From assembly GCA_005408345.1 (NCBI GenBank), contig SEMN01000310.1:1-64000 (forward strand): a stretch of 64,000 nt of DNA. Reading direction: 5' to 3'. This DNA is from Macquaria australasica. Its lineage: Eukaryota > Chordata > Actinopteri > Centrarchiformes > Percichthyidae. Made by a program: the position numbers and the translations under genes. Position 1 is the first letter of the stretch, and every line of letters starts with the position of its first letter. The notes below the pieces were generated by a model. The model saw only the letters and a list, made by a program, of their open reading frames with translations, ran no database searches and was not told the DNA's origin. Below are positions 1 through 13,749 of the stretch, one piece after another.

Positions 1-3000
1 ATGTCTTTATGACATTAGGACACCTCTGTGAAAACATTTGCACTCCTGAGGGCTCACCTTATCTAAAAGGTTGCCTCCACAGTATGTCTGTGGTTTTTCA
101 TGGCCACTGGTTTTTAACACACTCATAAAACAACATATGATACCTCTCCCAGAAGACATGCTCTCCAAATGAACAGTGGCAGCTGAGAGACTCAGTGGAC
201 GTAGTCATGCTAATAAATGTAAAAGAGATGAATAGTTGATTTTTGCTGCTCCTCTTTTAGCAGAGAAATGATAAGAGTGAAATTAGGGCCGTATGAGTTG
301 ATGTTGCGGACCAGCTGCAGCACTGCTCAGATTATGCAAATGCATTTAATGCCTTATCCTCCAAATAAATAGTTGCAGCCAATATGTTTTCCCAACTGGT
401 GTTGCTTGGTGAGATGTGCTCCGAGCCACAGCTCCACTTTATTCCACAGACTCCAGCTAACTGCGGTGAAGAGTATTTTCCCTGTAGCATGTTGAAAAAT
501 TAGAAACATTGTCTTGAATAGCCTAATGGCCATAAACACAGGCCTACAACTGGAGTTCTGATGAACACATTAACTGCTTCATAAATGAGCTGACTTTATT
601 TGGACCCTATTAGACGCGTCAGCGGCATGATTTAGATGCAGCAAAACTCTTAGTAGCGTAATGAGATCCTCATACAATAGCCTGCTTTGCATCTCCACTG
701 TCCCTGTCAATGTAAAATATGGAGGCCCTCATCACAGAATGGGAGCTAATTCCTGTAGAGTCATATGTAATATTTTAAGCCTTTATGGGGGACATTTTCA
801 GGCTCAGTGTTATTTTGTGTAAGAGGGTAAAAATGTCAAATAGAGAAGGTTTTAGAGCATTTAAACATTTAATGGATAATGAAAAATGACTGTAACACTG
901 ATGGGCAGGGTGAAATTGGAACATTATTGTGTGTTTTACAGTGGAGCTACCAAGATGGCAGGTAAAATGCGCTGTTGCACCAGGAGCGTTTGGGGAGAAG
1001 TCAGGCAATGTGAATCAATTAACTGCAATGTGTCCTTGAGCATGGCACTAAACACTCTATCTGCTCATAGTCATTCCATGTTGTTCTGGATGTGAGTTTT
1101 CATTAAATTCCATGTCAAGTAAAACTGTATTTATACATTAAAACATAACATGTTTATATGAAAAATAATGTTAAAGTGCATATAACTGAACTTACTAATG
1201 CACACAAAACAAACAAAACACGTGTCACAGAATACAAGATCATTTTAAACATCTGTCTATGTATCCTTTCAAGCTGGTAGGGATATTAATAGTTCTCTAA
1301 AATGCTATGCATCAATTTGTTGGTGGAAAGTATTAACTTAAGTTCATTACTCAATGGATACTCCATCTTTTGTTTCTAAAAGATGGAGTATACTATGAGT
1401 CTATTAAACAGTATTATTATAATTTTGCAACCAAGGACTTAAGTATTAAGTATATTCTTCAGGATAAATATCATATAAATAAAATAAATATTTAATTTCC
1501 TGCTATTGAATGAGTGTTGATTTATTTTCCAAATAAATCATTTTGAAATAAACTCTTCTAACAATTTCCCACCCCTGAACTCTTTACTGCCTGACTCTGA
1601 GACTCCTTTATGTGATGCAGATAGAGAAACGTGGTCTCTTGCACACACACTACAGAGAGAGAGAGGAATATGGAAAAATTGGAACTGACAACGACCTCAT
1701 AGACAGAAAGCATGTTGGATAGGATTTTATAGTGCATTGCCTTAGTGTGCCAGTTCCACAGATTCTCGGGTGAACAGCATTGGTGTGACGTGTAGAGAGG
1801 ACTCTTTGTTTTGATTTTAAGCATAGCCGTACTAATTATATATCCACTTCAATTATTCAGACTTTAAGGGGGTAACTCACAATGTCTTGCAATGTCTTTT
1901 AAACTTATGTGTACTACTGAGCTTCATGACTATTGAAAACACGTTTTAAGCAGGGGAATAGTGAGAAAACAGTCTGCCGTGTTAAAGAACAGGAAGTGAA
2001 TCAGCAGGAGTTGCATAGCTGCTCTTCTGCATAGCTGATTTTCTTCAACTGTAGGAGGATATGATCTGAAACCCACGGTTATGAATAAAGCATTTAATAA
2101 CGTGCACCTAACATTTCAACATGAAAGTTATCTTTAGGCGGAGCAGGTTGTGAGCATTGCTTCTGTCTAGCCAATTGCAGACAAAGAGGGGCATGCAGGA
2201 AAGTCTTTGGAAGCAGGAAAGTCTTTCACCCTTCACCGCTCCCAACACAGCAAGAACAAACTTCAGTCACACCAAGTGGTCCAGTGAAGTTCATTCCTCA
2301 CGAAATAGGTGGTGTAAAAGCTTGGTGACGTAATGACTACCAGAAGGGGTAGTTGTTGAACTACTGTACCTGCCAAGGTAACGACTAACATGTTAGCCAG
2401 CTAATAACACAACACGCTAGTCAGTCATGACCGTGGTTACAAAACCTCTCCGGGCTCGCTCGCTTGCTAACTGGTAGTTTCCTGTGGAGGAGTTTTCTGG
2501 CCGAAAAGGGTTAAATAAAAGTGGATGTTGCAACACTACTAATAAGCTATGATAGCTTTTCCCGTTTCCAGATTCTTTGGCTCTCTGTTACCTCTAAGGT
2601 CAGCACTGTCAGTATGGTTTTCTATTGGTCAGCACTGCAAGTTTGTGTGCCAAAGTTCACCAAAGTTTAAATTAATACAAAAGATCAGCGGGGATTTACT
2701 TCGCCCCCACCAGCATATCCATGGATCACAGTGATTCCAGATGAAATGATTACACTGCGGAATTTCGCCATTTAAATACTGGTGTGACCGAGCCATAATG
2801 GTGCGGTCAGACCCAATTTCACAAAGTGAGATTTACTCGTGTGCTGTGGCAAAAAGTAGGCCGAACAGGAAATAATGTGGACAGGGTCAAGTATTATTGG
2901 CTGGAGGTAGCATGGCTAGCATGCTAACAACATCATTTTATTTGCTAAATGTAATTTTCTTATCATGTGGCAATTCTGTGAGATGAGAAATTATGTTGAC

Positions 3001-4836
3001 AATGGTGCCAGTGTTTGATATTAGAAGGATGTCTCCCTTTTAAACAAGGCCTTACCTCCCTCTGATTTGAACCAGAGAATTGCCACCTACTGCCAATTAG
3101 CAAAATAAAATGTGGTCAAGGTTTCTAAAACTGCAGTCAGGTTGAAGTGGAACAAAAACAAATTAAAAGCACTGCATGGTCTAGAGAAAAAGAAATCTAA
3201 TCTACCTTTTTTTTTTCCATGGTGACAAGACTGATGTTTTTAATATTGTTCAAGATTTTATTTGTAGACAGAGTAAACTTAAACATTGTTGTATTATCTT
3301 AAATGTCCAGAGAATATTTATTATTGACCTTTACTGATATGATTTTCTGTATGAAATGTTAAATATTCTCGTAAGTATTTTCTGCCATTACGGCTACATG
3401 GTACAGCTATGGCCTTGTTTTGAAACTATTGGAAGAAAAAAATCCTTTTAAACTCTCATCCCTTTATATCTATAATCAAACGATGTTGATAGCCTGACTG
3501 TAGTAGCACTAATTGCTACACATTAAAAACTTTATTCATGACTATGTGCTCTACAGCTCATCCATCCTATATCTGACTGCCCTGTCTGTGGAGGCACAGA
3601 AATCTCCTTGCTTGTTTCTTTACATTGGCTTAATATCTCATCCATCTTCAGCATCTGTCTGTTACAATTTAGGCAGGATATAACGCTTCTTTCCAGAGAA
3701 ATAGACAGAAAAGGTAGGGGATCTATTTCTAGCTCAGTGTTACACTGACAGAACACATGTCTGTTTATGGAAACAGTGGCTGTTGTGTGCGATGTTACAA
3801 TTATAATCTTTTTATCTACTTGGTCATCCGGTTGCCCAGTATGAAGAGATCTGTATGCAGAGCTGACAGACCTGATTTGTTCTAGCTGGTGCAGTAACGT
3901 ATTTTGGAATGTCCACCTAACTCAGACGACTCAATTGCAGCGTGCTTGCTATGCTCCATTGCCTCATCTCATATCTCATCCCAACCAGCCCCTCCACTGG
4001 TTTTTTTTTCCTCTGCTAGTTTTCTCATTACATTCCTGGCACTCCAAAGGAAATAATACAGAGCGTTTCTATTGGTCTCCGTGGAAAAATGCATTTCCTT
4101 TCATCTAGCCCTATGTGTGCGTGTAGAATCCACATACAGTACCAATCCTATCACAATGTGTATGCAGCCCCCTCTCCCACTCTTCGGACTCCTTAAATAG
4201 GCTATTTTCTCCACTAATGTTGTTTCCCCTCTTCTCTTTTTTTGTATTGATTGGACAAGCTCGCTGAATCAATAGATTGCTGTAGATCAGAGCGATTGCT
4301 GCTCAGGCGGGCTACCATCTCCCAGCATTCAACACGGCCTCTCTATAAACCACTCAGAGAGGCTCTCATTTCTGTGCCAAGGTTATGAAATAAAGGGCTG
4401 ATAAAAGTTGACGGTGAGGCTTGTTTGTTTTGACCGATGAATAGGTTAACTGCTGTGGCATTGTAGCAAGCCTTCCGCGAGCGCTCTGGGTCTCACCTCA
4501 TTGTGGAGCAAATTACCTTGAATCTATGGTCTCTTTATTGCACTCACAAATCCTGAAAGTTGTTAGTGCCACAGGGCTGAAGAACAGAAGGGAAGATTGT
4601 ATACTAATGGCCCCATGATGCTTGTGTTTTTTTGATTCAGTTGAGATATCAAACCATCAGTCACTGTGCTGTACTATTAAACTAGAAGTTCTTCCTTACT
4701 ATCGTTTTACTTTTCTTTAATTTCACTATTTTGACATTTGGCTGACACTGCATTCTAGTCAGACTATTTAAGTTCAGTACAAACCCTGGCGTACCTCAAC
4801 TTTAATTTCTCTTGGATTCATCATGTATATAACAGC
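1..4836. other. Non-coding sequence, no gene recognised
   Basis: This is AT-rich single-copy-looking DNA. Open frames are at most 88 codons, lack any domain I recognise and lie on both strands without splice or codon-bias support. I see no tRNA, TIR element or LINE in it. It may contain distal regulatory elements, but that cannot be told from one sequence. Confidence 0.6.
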
Positions 4837-4860
4837 AAAAAAAAAAAAAAAAAAAAAAAA
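4837..4860 (+). repeat. Poly(A) homopolymer, 24 A
   Basis: There is an uninterrupted run of 24 A bases. The 100 bases upstream contain no LINE or SINE body that I recognise, so it may be a simple homopolymer or the tail of a retroposon too decayed to identify. Confidence 0.9.
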
Positions 4861-4982
4861 TCCTCATTATTTCCACTGGACTTTATCCCCACTAAATTTC
4901 AAGAAGAGACCATTAATACAGCTGCCCTACATAACCTAAAATCATAAACAGCTACTTGACCACTGCTAATGTCCCATATTTT

Positions 4983-5575
4983 TTAGCCATGTTAGTGGCA
5001 TTGCACTAGGGATGGCAATGTCGTTCTTGGTCCGTCGGTCCGCCACTTTGGTTCAGACTGTTCGGGGAGCTATTGGATGGTTTTCCATGAAATTTTGTAC
5101 GTGGTCCCCAGAGGATGAAGCCTACTGACTTTAGTGAACCCTGACTTTTCCTGTAGCGCCACCATGAGGTTGACATTTTTGGCTTTTAGCGAAATATCTC
5201 AACAACTATTGAATGGATTGCTATAAAATTACAGACATTCGTGGTTGCCAGAGGATGACTTTGGTTAAGCCCCTGACATTAACTCTAGTGCCACCAGCAG
5301 GTCAAAGTTTGCACTAATCCAGTGAAATATCTCAACATCTACTAGATGGAGCAACACAAAATTTTGTTCAGACATTCATGGTTCCCAGATGATGTATCCT
5401 AATGACTTTGGTGATCCTCTGATGTTTCCTCTAGTGCCACCATGAGGTTCACAGTTGTGGTTTTGAGTGAAATGTCTTGACAACTATTGGACAGATTGTC
5501 ATGAAATCTGCTACATGCGTTCATAGCGCCAAAAAACAAAACTAATGACATTACCATCAACCTCAGCAGTATTTT
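4983..5575 (+). repeat. Dispersed repeat family A, copy 1
   Basis: This is one of three copies of a dispersed non-coding repeat; the others are at 24661-25201 (+) and 41241-41612 (-). All begin near the motif GGGATGGCAATGTC and share phrases such as ACTAATGACATT. Copy 1 is internally periodic. A block containing 'CAACTATTG..TGGATTG', then 'ACAGACATTCATGGTTCCCAG', then 'CTCTAGTGCCACC' recurs roughly every 130-145 bases, so the family seems built from an internal tandem unit. I know similar sequence as abundant in percomorph genomes but cannot give it a class. No coding capacity is visible. Confidence 0.8.
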
Positions 5576-8279
5576 TGGCTTGACTTCTGGCTTACTCTTA
5601 TTCAACCTTGCAAAGGTTAGATTTCCTTGTAACTGAAGGCCATCTCTTCTGGAGAAAATAACACTATTCCCAGTTATTCCACATAGCTGTTCTAGCTCCT
5701 CCTGAACAGATATTTCAGGTAGCTTTTACAGCTCTACAGTTCTACATAACATAGAGACCACTGTTCCAAAACACAACTTTCTCTGTAGCAGACTTTATCT
5801 TTAGCTTTTAAAAGCAATTCCCTGGGAAACAATTCTTTGTCCCATTTCTTTCCCTACCGGATAACGTGCATGCTCCTCTTATCTGGTTTGCAGCGGACAT
5901 GGAACAAGTACCTTAAAACTAGCAACTTAACAAGCCATCTGTGTTTGCTCTTTGAACACACATAAGGACACTTTTGGTAATACCCAATGCTAAGCTGATT
6001 GATACAAATACACATCTAACTGCTTTTTCAAGTAAATAGGGTTGTTCAGTGTTGTTTCTGCAACTCTTTATCTTTTGCTCACCTTGAGACAGTTCAGTCC
6101 ACACTTTTATCCCATCTTGTTTATACTACTGCAGCTTGTCCAAAATATAGGCAAGATGCAAGACTTCTAACAAGCATTAAAGAGATTGCAAGTATATTCC
6201 TGTTTCAGACTTTCCTCAGTGGCTGACAGCTTCAGAGCTAAAATTTTTACTGAAAACAACTTTTACTTTAAGATACAAGTTAATGTAAAATGTTCTGTTT
6301 TATTCTGTCTGTCCTATAATTTAGGTATTATTTTGTTTATTCTGTCTCTATACTAAAGAGCTCCTCTCTTGTTATTTAGATTTTTCCAAAGGTGTATTTG
6401 CTATTTGAAGATTCATTTTAGTGTCAATTGAATGTTATTACCTCTAACCTGTGTCCTCTTTTAATTGTGATGTGAACCACTTGAAACATAGCATGTAAAA
6501 TGTGTCCTAGTAGAAAACCTAGCCTTCTCCCTCCACCGCTGCACCTGGAATTGAGGCTAATCATACCAGTTTGTGAATCGCTCATAAAATGAACAGCAGA
6601 AAGGAATGCCACATTTGACTGGATGCAGTCTACACACTCGTCACCAAACATGGCAACTGTTTTGCTGTTGTGGAGTTATTTTACCACTGCCAGTTGTAAC
6701 TCTTTTTAGAGGGATACTCCAAACTAAAGGCAACTCTGAAACAAGGGGGAGGGTTAGAGGGGGAGAATTGGGACAAAGCATTATTATTTGTATGATGACA
6801 GAAAATTGTTCATTTATTGTGGAAGCCAGCGTATAACAGGCAAGGTCTTAATGAGGCCTCATCCATCTTTCTTGCCATGCAGCCTACAACCATAGTATCC
6901 AGCACTCCAAAGGCGTGAACTGCAGCTCTGTCCATTTTAAATGACTGGCTTCTTCACCTGTGCTATATGCTCTGGGACATTATGCAAATGACCCATTCCC
7001 TCGCCAGCAGACCTCACCGCTCTCTGCCTGTAATCAGACGTGATTATGCACTGTTGGCTGCAAACGCTTCTTCAGCAAATAAATTCACAATGACCATTAT
7101 CATATTCAGACCTGGTGGGACGAGGTGAAGGCAGGGGGTGGACAGGTGTAGTGTATCCAAAGATGCACAATAGCCCATTACAACAGCTGCGTGTTTGCTG
7201 GTGTTTTGGTTGTGGCAGGGAAATGTCAAGTGAAGGAATGAAGCTAATGAGTGGGTTTGATCATAGTCATGAATACATGAATATATGATTATAAAAAATG
7301 TTTCCATTTTGGAAAGAAACTCAACTTGTTATCAGCAGAAAGACCTCTTGTACCTCAGTGTAGAGAACAGTTGCTTTTCCTTTGTCAGCAGACCCTGGAG
7401 TGAACACAAAGAGCAACAGCAGACTACCAATACATAAGACCACCATGCTTTGTGTAGTCCTATCCTTGTGCTCCTGTCTTCGTCGCACCGTAGGAGGACT
7501 AACTCTGGCCTCATTACAGGGAACAGATTCTGCACTGATGAAAGCCTGTTGGCCATGCAAAATATCTGGTTCAATGTTTCAATATTTCATCATGCCCTTA
7601 CGGCAGAGAGAGTAAACAGCACTCTGCAATTCCCCTGAATTCTCATCTCTTTTTCTTTGTCTATGCTAACATATCTGTGTTTTGTCTATGTCTATCTGTC
7701 CAATCTACTCTTTCTATTGTCCTTTGTTTCTCTTACTCTTTCTTTCTTTCTAGATCAAATAAAATTAACCAAGTAAACTGCGTGCACAGTGGGTAGTTCG
7801 GAGGTCCTAGGAGAGTGGAGCTTTCCCAGTAAATACACACAGCTGTGCCTTTCAGAAGGTGTGAAATCTGATGTTATTTATATGTCGTATGTTTATTTTG
7901 AAATATCAGTCAATGTGACTTTAAGGTCCTTGACATGTATTTGTTCATAACATGAGCTGCGCTTCAGCTATATCCTCTAACTCACTAAAGACGTGGTTCC
8001 TTCCGTTTACCCAGACAGATTCATCATCAAACTGGGGGGGGGTTACATTATCTAACAGTTCATTTTTAGTATTAATGCTAGCTAATGCTTACTCCTGAGC
8101 CAACCCTGTGAGTTACACTTTTCCCTTTTGATTAAACTGTGGTTTTTGTCATTTGCTTTAACTAGTTCCACCCACCAAAGTTCAAATTTGGTGAACTTTG
8201 TCATGCAAATTCTCACCATTGACCAATAGCAAACTGTCTTGAGAGGGTCTATGAGACAAATACATCTCATTGATGACCT
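5576..8279. other. Non-coding sequence, no gene recognised
   Basis: No recognisable exon. Several overlapping short frames on both strands near 7321-7638 reflect a lack of stops and show no protein-family motif. Pyrimidine-rich sequence occurs around 7630-7755. Confidence 0.55.
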
Positions 8280-8287
8280 GTGTTAAC

Positions 8288-9096
8288 TAGAGATTTCCTG
8301 AGACAATCCTAAAGATCTGTATAGGAGCTGATCCGGCTCATTGTCAGCTAAAATAAACCTGATGAAATGATCTTTTTACTGTACTTTGTGTTTTGTCCAC
8401 CTCAGCCTGCTGTTGCAAAGCTGCTCTGGTTTAGACAGCCAGGCTCTACAGTGCAAGCCTTTTGCGAAAGGGAAAAATAGTTTGTTTGGGTTTGACAAAA
8501 TACATGGATTCACTGAGCTCCAACACTAACAAAGCTCACTATTGTTGCAGCAGTTTTGCTTTTTTAACTGAGACTGACCGTTGCTTTCGCCGGTTAAAAT
8601 TACGTCGCCAGTGGCAGGTTATCAGATGATGCTAATTAAAGTTAATTCCATGAGTTTCTTGATGTCGTGGTTGTCGTCAGATTTGGGTGCTGGTGTCTGT
8701 ACTCAGCCAAAGACCCACTTTGTAACACTACTGTACAACTGCAGGGTGGACCAAGTGTTTTTGTAGTTCCCACAACACTTCTCTCTAGCTGATTGCGTCA
8801 CATCAATTTCAGCAGCGGGAACCTCCCAGCTAAACTTTCATTTATATCACATGAATAATTAAAGCTGATCAGCTTAATAGTTTGGAACCAGGACCTTCAG
8901 TATTTGGATCAAGCAGCTTGTGAAAAATAAGGTGTGGTAAATTTAGAAGGCCACACCTGTTACTTCAATGTGTCAGATACATTTAATCAACATTGCGTAT
9001 ATTCTGTAGTAGTATCAGATTGGACTAGGTATCGGCAGATACCCAGTATTAAAGGATGTGGATCGGGGCCAAAAAAACTTGATTGAGACATCTCTA
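8288..9096. mobile_element. hAT-like non-autonomous DNA transposon
   Basis: The left end begins TAGAGAT (8288-8294) and the right end is its reverse complement ATCTCTA (9090-9096). These termini are flanked by GTGTTAAC (8280-8287) and GTGCTAAC (9097-9104), an 8-bp target-site duplication with one mismatch, which is the hAT signature. The right terminal region, containing 'GATCGGGGCC' and a T-rich complement, resembles abundant fish elements with GATCGG-type ends. The 809-bp interior has no transposase frame, so this is a decayed or MITE-type copy. The class is inferred from TSD length and the short terminal repeats; the inner TIR sequence is poorly conserved. Confidence 0.65.
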
Positions 9097-9455
9097 GTGC
9101 TAACCCATTGTCTGGTTAGCGACCGAGCTAGCCCTGCAAGTTGTGTAATGAGGACATGTGAATGAATCTCCAGGGGCCACTCTCTGGTCAGACCAGGGCT
9201 TCTAACCCCGCTATTATGTAGCCTTTAAAGTGCGGCTATGGACTGGAAGGAAGGAGTGGCCCAGCTAACCGGTGTGTTCAGCTGAATAGGTGATACACCA
9301 TCAGCAACACTCTGCTCTCATGCTGGGTTGCTGCCGCAGCACACAAAGCGTGACTGAAAAGTCAATTCCTATTGGACTGACAACACTGATACTGACTGGA
9401 AACTGGTTTTTAGGTTTTCCCTGATTGACTGTTTAAGGACCTGTTAATAAAATCC

Positions 9456-9481
9456 TGTGTGTGTGTGTGTGTGTGCGTGTG
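9456..9481 (+). repeat. (TG)n microsatellite
   Basis: Alternating TG with one C interruption over about 26 bases, directly read. Confidence 0.9.
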
Positions 9482-11547
9482 CCTTGCCCCATCCATCAAA
9501 ACCCAGAGACAGAAAACATTATTACACTCACAACCCTGACAACCAACTCTACAGTATGACCAGTTTGGAGCTGGTCATATTGTTGGTTGTCAGGGTGAAT
9601 TGTTGAAACACATGCTGAAGTTGTTCCAAACTGGGTCAGCAAACCAATGAATCATCACACTGCATCTCATACCCCCCACCCACATCTTCCTCCTTGTTCT
9701 AACTCGCTGAAGCAATAGCCTAACTACCTTTCTCCTTTGCTCTGTTTCTTTATATATTTATAGAACATCTGTACCAGGAATATTGTCAGGCTACTTAATG
9801 CCCTGCATTTCTTACTACTTGTGATATTGGTGATTTTAAATGTGAAGCTTATTCTGTTTTGCACTCACTGTAATTCAGTCTGGGTAACAGTTAAATGCAT
9901 AAAATCTAAATACCAACTGATGTCTCTAATAGTAAGACTTTAAATCAGGAGAAGTAAGCATTGAATGTTCCCTTTTCTTATTGTAGTTTTCAATGCCCAT
10001 CCCTGAGTGTGTTACAAAGAAAGTTTAACTAAACCTGAATCAAAGTCAGACAATAATTTCCATGTCTCAGTCAAATACAAATTGCCTGTGGTTTGGGGGG
10101 TATAACAGGTGTGTAATCTACATAACGCAATCACCACATAATCACAGCAATTACATGCACACTAAATTGTGGCTTGCATTAAAATCCACTAAGCATGTTG
10201 CTTGTTTTGGTATCAGGCTCCTCCGCGCCAAAACGTTTTCCATTCATATTTCAAGCATTTAGCTGAATCCCTTATCCAGAGCAGCAGCCCTTAATTGGAA
10301 TAAACTTGTGGATCTTCAACAATGCAAGCAAGTGATAGTAAGATGGTCAGGGCTCGTGGTCCCTGAGCGCTGCGACAGTGATTTAGCATTCATGGGTATC
10401 AAAAGTGACAAACACAAGTGTTAGATCAAAGTAATTGATTATATAAATTAGCAGGGGCCACACAATGAGCCCAGAGGACAGGGATGGGTTTTAATTAATT
10501 TGCTTGATTGTTTTGACACTTTGTTCCTCCTAAATGTCTAATTTGAATCTTTGTCGGTTACATTTCTTTCTTAAGCCTGAGTCATTTTTACAAGGTTAAA
10601 AGGTTTTTCTCTCTTCTACCTTTCATTTCAAATGTTAATCCACTTCTTCCTGTTTTGTTTCTGTTTCTTCTTTCTTTAAACAGTACCTTTGGTGGCAAGT
10701 AGTCATTACTGTAGTGTTTTGTACTGCACTCCCCAGAGATCACTTGTCAAACAAACAGTGTGGGCAGCACTGTGACAAATTTACCCTTAGATTTTTCTTT
10801 TGATTGGTTTCTGTAGGTGATGCTCTTACAGTTATCTTATCAACAATGTTACCTTGATTGGCAATAGAGAGGAGTTGAAAAATGTGTTTTTATCTTGTGT
10901 GCGGATGAAACTATATCTGATCTTATAGAACATGTCTGGTGATATTCAACAATGGAAACCCAAACCAACAACAGTCTTACTATCAGTTATTGGCTGTGTA
11001 TCCAAAGCCTGATATATTTTATTCCTCTGTGCCTTAGACGTCCATTGTTGTCCAAAAACTATAAAAGACACGTCAATGAGTTGCATCTTTGCACTGGGTG
11101 ACATGTTTCTTCATTACCATGAACATGGGCACTGTGGTTTATTTTGAGTCAATCCCACATACGCTGTCTTGGTGCCATAAATATTCACTAGGACACTAAA
11201 TGTGGATTAATCCACACTGAAAATAGTCCCCAACAAATTAACGATTTACTCCTGCTTGAGAAATCTTTCATAAAAACGACAGTGCCCAGCAATTATGGGA
11301 AATTACTGAGCCTTTTTTAAAACTTTATATTTGTGAGCAGGTTTTAAATATCTACGTCTCCAGTAGTCACAAAATGACTAGTCACAGTCACAAAATGTTT
11401 ATTCACAAGTGTCTCAATTTACTGCTCACTATAGAGTCAAATGTAAGAGTGTCTATTATATAAGGAGCAGTGAATGAGTGAACGAGGGAGTGATTTTGGA
11501 CACAGCCTTGTTCCATTTATGGTGTTTGTTGACAATAACAAAGATAA

Positions 11548-11574
11548 CAATAATAATAATAATAATAATAATAA
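11548..11574 (+). repeat. (AAT)n microsatellite
   Basis: About nine AAT/TAA units, directly read. Confidence 0.9.
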
Positions 11575-13329
11575 AAAATATTGCCAGCTTTATCCTTTAA
11601 TGGAGGTTTGAGGAAGATGAACGTTTGGGAGGTGAAACAGGAGGAAGAAGGGTGAAGTAAAAGAAGAATAGGCAGTCGGGGCTGCTAATTACGTCCACAT
11701 TAGGTTTTAAACAGCAGGTCTGCAGGTTAAACAGCAGCCTCACTCTGGAGGCTGTCAGGACAGTCAGGCAGGCCTGCAGATGATAGATGAACCGGCATAT
11801 GGCTGTTGTTGGACCCATTAAAGAAAAGCTTGTCAGCAACACATGCATACATTACAGGTTCATATCCATTCCCTTGCTTGTACAGATGACATGACTGGCG
11901 GGGACAGACTGTAGCCTCAAACATTTGTTGCCATCAGAACGGCTAAAATGCTGACTAATTGCTGCTGGTTGATTTTTTTTTTTGGCCAATTAAAAAGCTG
12001 CTCTCAATAAACCTACAGTGATGCAGGAAGGAGCCCGGCTTCATTTGTCTAAGCTTTCACTGACAAGCATATCAGGCAAACAATCAATGCAACACTGATG
12101 GGTGATTGGTTATCATTATTTATTGCTTAGTCATCAGCAGCAGCCAGATGGTTTTTAAAGCAGCATCCTTATTTATTCAGTGAAAGGAAGAGATTGTGTT
12201 TCTTTTTTGTTTACAGCTTTAAGCCATCTGTGTTAATCTGTAAGTATGAGTGGATGGATATTACACTGTCACTGTAAAGGGCACAGGCTTATTTCATTGA
12301 ATAAATTGCAGGGAGGTTAAGAAGAAACCAAACAGATGGCAACTGCAGAGCCCACTGGCCCAGAGCAACACCTGTAGCTGGTTATGGTACAGGTATGACT
12401 GATCTAGAAAGGGGTTTAAGAAACATGTGTTAAGGGACAGGACAGTTCTATAAATCAATACTAAATAATAGCAAAAATATTCCCATGTGGGCTAAATCTG
12501 TTTCAACTTGGCGTCTCTGATCTAATGTGTGCATTTCGAGGCCTCTGACATGACAATGTGTAGATCATAATGTGGTATCACAGCAGCACACTTTGCTGTG
12601 CAGATGGGAGTCTTTTATCATGTTAATGCTCTTCATGTTGCTGATAGGGGTGGCAGGGTACTCAAGTACTGGGAGAGACAGACATCCGTCACCGCAGCCT
12701 GTTCTTTATCAGATTTTGTAGGCTGAATTGAATTTTGTAACATTAAACTCAAATATCTCAAACTACTTCCTGTAAGACCTGACTGGAAGCGCCTTTCTGT
12801 GGCAAAAAAATGAAATCGTATTAAATATTTCGGAACAGTTTTTCTCAGAGGCAGTGCAAGACGCTTGTCATGAAATGCAGGCAAGCTAGTCATTCCTGTA
12901 TTTTACCTAAAATGCTGTGTGAGTGTAAATAGCCTGGTCATCACACTTGCACTCGATAGCTTAGATGGGAAAGTAGTAAAAAGGCAAAAAAGGGGGCTCT
13001 GGTGAAACACATGATGAAGCTTTTCATTTTAACCTGAAGGTGAAATGAAGTTAAAGTCACAGCAAAGAGTGAATGTAACATCTAATCCCTCAGTTTAATC
13101 CCAGCCTGAAGAGAGCATCAAAATACTGACAAACTAATGCTGTCGTTCATGAAATGGAAGAGAATTGCTTGGAAGAAATATGCATTCGCTTAACTAAGTA
13201 TTAACAGTGACGTGAGGCGGCTGCTGGCAGAGATAATCCAACAGGCACCATGCACATGGACGGAGAGTGCAGTGTGTGTTGGCATCGTTTTCTCACATGA
13301 TATGACAGTCCTCACCACTGTCCAGATAA

Positions 13330-13347
13330 ACCAACAGGTGGCTGTTC

Positions 13348-13385
<38 letters not shown>

Positions 13386-13646
13386 ATGTTGAAATGTGCC
13401 AGAAATTTAGTTCCCTGACACATATACAGTATATTTATATATATATACATATATATATATATACACAGAAATTTAGTTCCCTGACACATATACAGTATAT
13501 ATATTTACACATACTGTATATGTGTCAGGGAACTAAATTTCTGGCACATTTCTACATCCATAGACCACTGACTGTTCGTTACTTCTTACAGATCATTTTT
13601 TCTAATTTTTATGTTTATTTTCCTCTCTGAACAGCCACCTGTTGGT
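13330..13646. mobile_element. Palindromic MITE-like element with 21-bp perfect TIRs
   Basis: The outer ends, 13330-13350 (ACCAACAGGTGGCTGTTCAG plus A) and 13626-13646, are perfect 21-bp inverted repeats. Inside, 13382-13432 is the inverted copy of 13511-13561 with a single mismatch in 51 bases. A 35-base part of the left arm (13400-13434) is repeated exactly in direct orientation at 13466-13500. (TA)n tracts at 13351-13382 and in the loop separate the parts. TAA flanks both sides (13327-13329 and 13646-13648) with a one-base offset, compatible with a TWA-type target duplication. There is no transposase. The near-identity of the arms suggests a recent insertion or arm-to-arm gene conversion. 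Confidence 0.75.
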
Positions 13647-13749
13647 AAGCACCGTCAAAGTAGCATTACACTAAACAAAGCTTGTAGGCATATAGACGTA
13701 TTGTCACAGTCTGTCTCTCTGTCCCTCCTCTACAGGCCCCTTCATTGCC

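Larger units (their letters stand above)
9105..13329. other. Non-coding sequence with short microsatellites
   Basis: No gene recognised. A TG-type run lies at 9456-9481 and an AAT run at 11548-11574. Around 10254-10290 there is a weak match to a 'CATTTAGC..TTATCCAGAGC' motif I associate with dispersed fish repeats. The 11690-11950 stretch is complex, non-repetitive sequence that could be tested for conservation. Confidence 0.55.
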
